Of a stretch of DNA of 64,000 nucleotides, positions 62,846 through 64,000 are shown piece after piece. Made by a program: the position numbers and the translations under genes. Below the pieces are notes generated by a model. It was not told where the DNA came from. It worked only from the letters and a program-made list of their open reading frames with translations, and did not search any database. Source of the stretch: Phlebopus portentosus (lineage: Eukaryota > Basidiomycota > Agaricomycetes > Boletales > Boletinellaceae). The stretch's first letter is position 1; every line of letters begins with the position of its first letter. The DNA is taken from NCBI GenBank assembly GCA_037892935.1, contig JAYXKI010000015.1, forward strand, positions 434,001 to 498,000, read 5' to 3'.

Positions 62846-63793
62846 ATGCCCCAGCTGGTTCCCAGCCTCGCCGAAGCGTTTCCATTCGCACCGGCGACAC
62901 CACTACTCCAAGTCCCGCACCCAGTCCACTTCCCCCGCCATGCCCAACACCTTTTAGATTTCAACTTCGCCCAATTAATCACACTTCCCGGGCACCCCAT
63001 GCTCCTGTACCCATGGCACCCTGATTACACCGCTCTACCAAATATTCTCATCGCCGCCCTTCGCAGTTTTCAGCACCTCTGCCCCGACACGGCGACTCTA
63101 ATCTTCCTGCTGTACATTTGGGCCTCGCCGGATGCCCAGCAACTCCTCTGTCAAGACCTATGCCTCTCCGGCAGAAACTGGGGATCATTTTGCGACCTCC
63201 TCGCTGACGCTTTTCCTGCGGCGATGCCGTTCCCCGCCAGACACGTCCCCGCGATGCTTCAGATCATCCCCGAACTCTTCGCCAGACACCATCTGACACC
63301 TGCCTACAAAGCGACACTCGTTTGCCGCATCCGAGAAACGCTCCGCATCGGCGGCGCCCTCACTACTATCCCCATAATTCTCGGCGCGCCTCTCGGCGAT
63401 GGCGTACTACCCAATGCCCCCCTCGCCATCCTCAGAGAAGGGCCTATTGCACTCGAAAATGCTGTCATTTACTCCGACGCCGCCTCAGAACTATCCCACA
63501 ATGCCATAATCCAAGTCTTACGCCTCTTCGACCAGCGCGGCGACGATGATATACGCGACTGCGCCGCCAACGTCATCGCCATTATACTCCAAGCACAACA
63601 GTATTCGCTCTCAGCAATCGCAGCCGCCCAGGACATCGAAGAGCACCTCGCCGAGCTTCGGGAATCCATTGAACATCACCCATACCTCAACAACGTACCT
63701 CAACAAGATGCGGCGGACAGAGCCAACCCTCCACCGCACACCGCCGCACCAATCCACGCTCCGCCGATGATCGATCTCACAACCGAAGACTAA
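62846..63793 (+). CDS. Extra sense ORF of element 2, 315 residues, unknown function
   Basis: A single uninterrupted frame lies between the antisense gene and the 3' LTR. It is Pro/Ala/Leu-rich with many predicted helices (for example TATLIFLLYIWASPDAQQLL and IIQVLRLFDQRG). It has no signal peptide, clear membrane helix or zinc motif. The C terminus is Pro-rich and ends PPMIDLTTED. The hydrophobic-acidic IDLT core next to acidic residues looks like a SUMO-interacting motif. In Ty3 elements extra ORFs at this place are sometimes env-like, but this has no secretion signal or fusion-protein features. Not recognised. Codon use (GCC/CGC-rich) matches the rest of element 2. Confidence 0.65.
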   Translation: MPQLVPSLAEAFPFAPATPLLQVPHPVHFPRHAQHLLDFNFAQLITLPGHPMLLYPWHPDYTALPNILIAALRSFQHLCPDTATLIFLLYIWASPDAQQLLCQDLCLSGRNWGSFCDLLADAFPAAMPFPARHVPAMLQIIPELFARHHLTPAYKATLVCRIRETLRIGGALTTIPIILGAPLGDGVLPNAPLAILREGPIALENAVIYSDAASELSHNAIIQVLRLFDQRGDDDIRDCAANVIAIILQAQQYSLSAIAAAQDIEEHLAELRESIEHHPYLNNVPQQDAADRANPPPHTAAPIHAPPMIDLTTED

Positions 63794-63909
63794 TCCAGGA
63801 GCAAGTCACAGACATACCACCCAGTTACATCACAACCCCCGCTCAACTTCGCCTAAAAACCTCCCCTACACTACCCAGCATTTTTTTTAATCATTTTTTT
63901 TACTTCGTC

Positions 63910-63918
63910 AGAAGGAGA
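63910..63918 (+). other. Polypurine tract of element 2
   Basis: AGAAGGAGA immediately precedes the 3' LTR start at 63919, the expected place of the plus-strand primer. Confidence 0.7.
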
Positions 63919-64000
63919 TGTAGTGCGCCGCACTAACCTGTACCGGTCCAGCGGCACAGGCCTGTAAGGGCTGTACTCCCCTATGCCATACCCAGGACAC
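63919..64000 (+). repeat. 3' LTR of element 2 (first 82 bp)
   Basis: It matches 49405-49486 with about one difference (CGCCGCAC against CGCTGCAC), again a transition. The LTR continues past the window and should end near 65757. Confidence 0.95.

Larger units (their letters stand above)
49405..64000 (+). mobile_element. Large Ty3/gypsy LTR retrotransposon (element 2), right end outside window
   Basis: The 5' LTR starts at 49405 and the same sequence starts again at 63919. Internal order: PBS, gag-pro, pol, T-rich spacer, five-exon antisense gene, repeat region, extra sense ORF, PPT, LTR. Without the nested solo LTR the element would be about 14.7 kb, large for a Ty3/gypsy element. Base composition is GC-rich, with very frequent CGCC/GCCG words, unlike the AT-rich region to its left. 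Pol is dead (four TGA codons and an insertion), yet gag-pro, the antisense gene and the extra sense ORF are all open. Confidence 0.93.

Noticed and set aside
62846..63793. env-like identity for the extra ORF of element 2
   Set aside because: There is no signal peptide, no convincing membrane anchor and no fusion-protein pattern.

Overview
The window looks like a transposon-dense, gene-poor stretch of a filamentous basidiomycete (agaricomycete) nuclear genome. The evidence is 45-60 nt GT-AG introns, Ty3/gypsy elements with fungal-type gag, Tnp2/Plavaka-type DNA transposons, an Argonaute remnant, and pieces of fungal housekeeping genes. I saw no tRNA, rRNA, CRISPR array or bacterial-type operon.

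Layout. (1) 1-11736: a Ty3/gypsy element (element 1), truncated on the left by the window edge. It has LTRs of 1629 bp, a primer-binding site, gag-protease, a -1 slippery heptamer, pol, and then a three-exon gene on the opposite strand whose product ends in a Zn2Cys6-type cysteine cluster. (2) 11737-14141: an Argonaute gene that element 1 has cut inside the PAZ domain. It is also broken by a frameshift, has lost one catalytic Asp, and carries an antisense SAC3/GANP fragment. (3) 14.8-16.7 kb: a minus-strand mosaic of Hsp70 and RNA polymerase II Rpb1 fragments in scrambled order. (4) 17-22 kb: an AT-rich satellite and three orphan genes of the kind that recur in agaricomycete repeat regions. 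(5) 22.9-44.3 kb: three Plavaka/Tnp2 transposase copies in increasing decay. Between them lie three C2H2 zinc-finger genes, a 122-bp Tc1/mariner-like MITE, more Rpb1 pieces, and N-terminal fragments of a Prp2-type DEAH helicase and of glycerol-3-phosphate acyltransferase. A small paralogous family with an N-myristoylation-like start (MGxxxSK) also occurs here; its third copy is near 48.7 kb. (6) 44.3-49.4 kb: a decayed Ser/Pro-rich gene and poorly interpretable sequence. (7) 49405 to the window end: a second, very large Ty3/gypsy element (element 2) of a different family. Its LTR is 1839 bp, its gag-protease is intact, its pol is broken by TGA codons and by a solo LTR of the element 1 family, and it has an intact five-exon antisense gene plus an extra sense ORF before the 3' LTR.

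How it fits together. The two retroelements differ in sequence but share one plan: gag-pro, a -1 shift into pol, about 440 bp of pyrimidine-rich spacer, then a convergent gene on the opposite strand encoding a coiled-coil protein with a Zn2Cys6 binuclear cluster. That shared antisense gene is the best candidate here for an undescribed system. Premature stops in the pol genes and in several neighbours are nearly all TGA where Arg is expected, and the two LTRs of element 1 differ only by transitions. This fits cytosine deamination acting on repeats. The housekeeping-gene fragments keep their introns, so they were copied as DNA rather than from mRNA.

Limits: every homology call is from recognition of the sequence, not a search. 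Exon limits of decayed genes are approximate.
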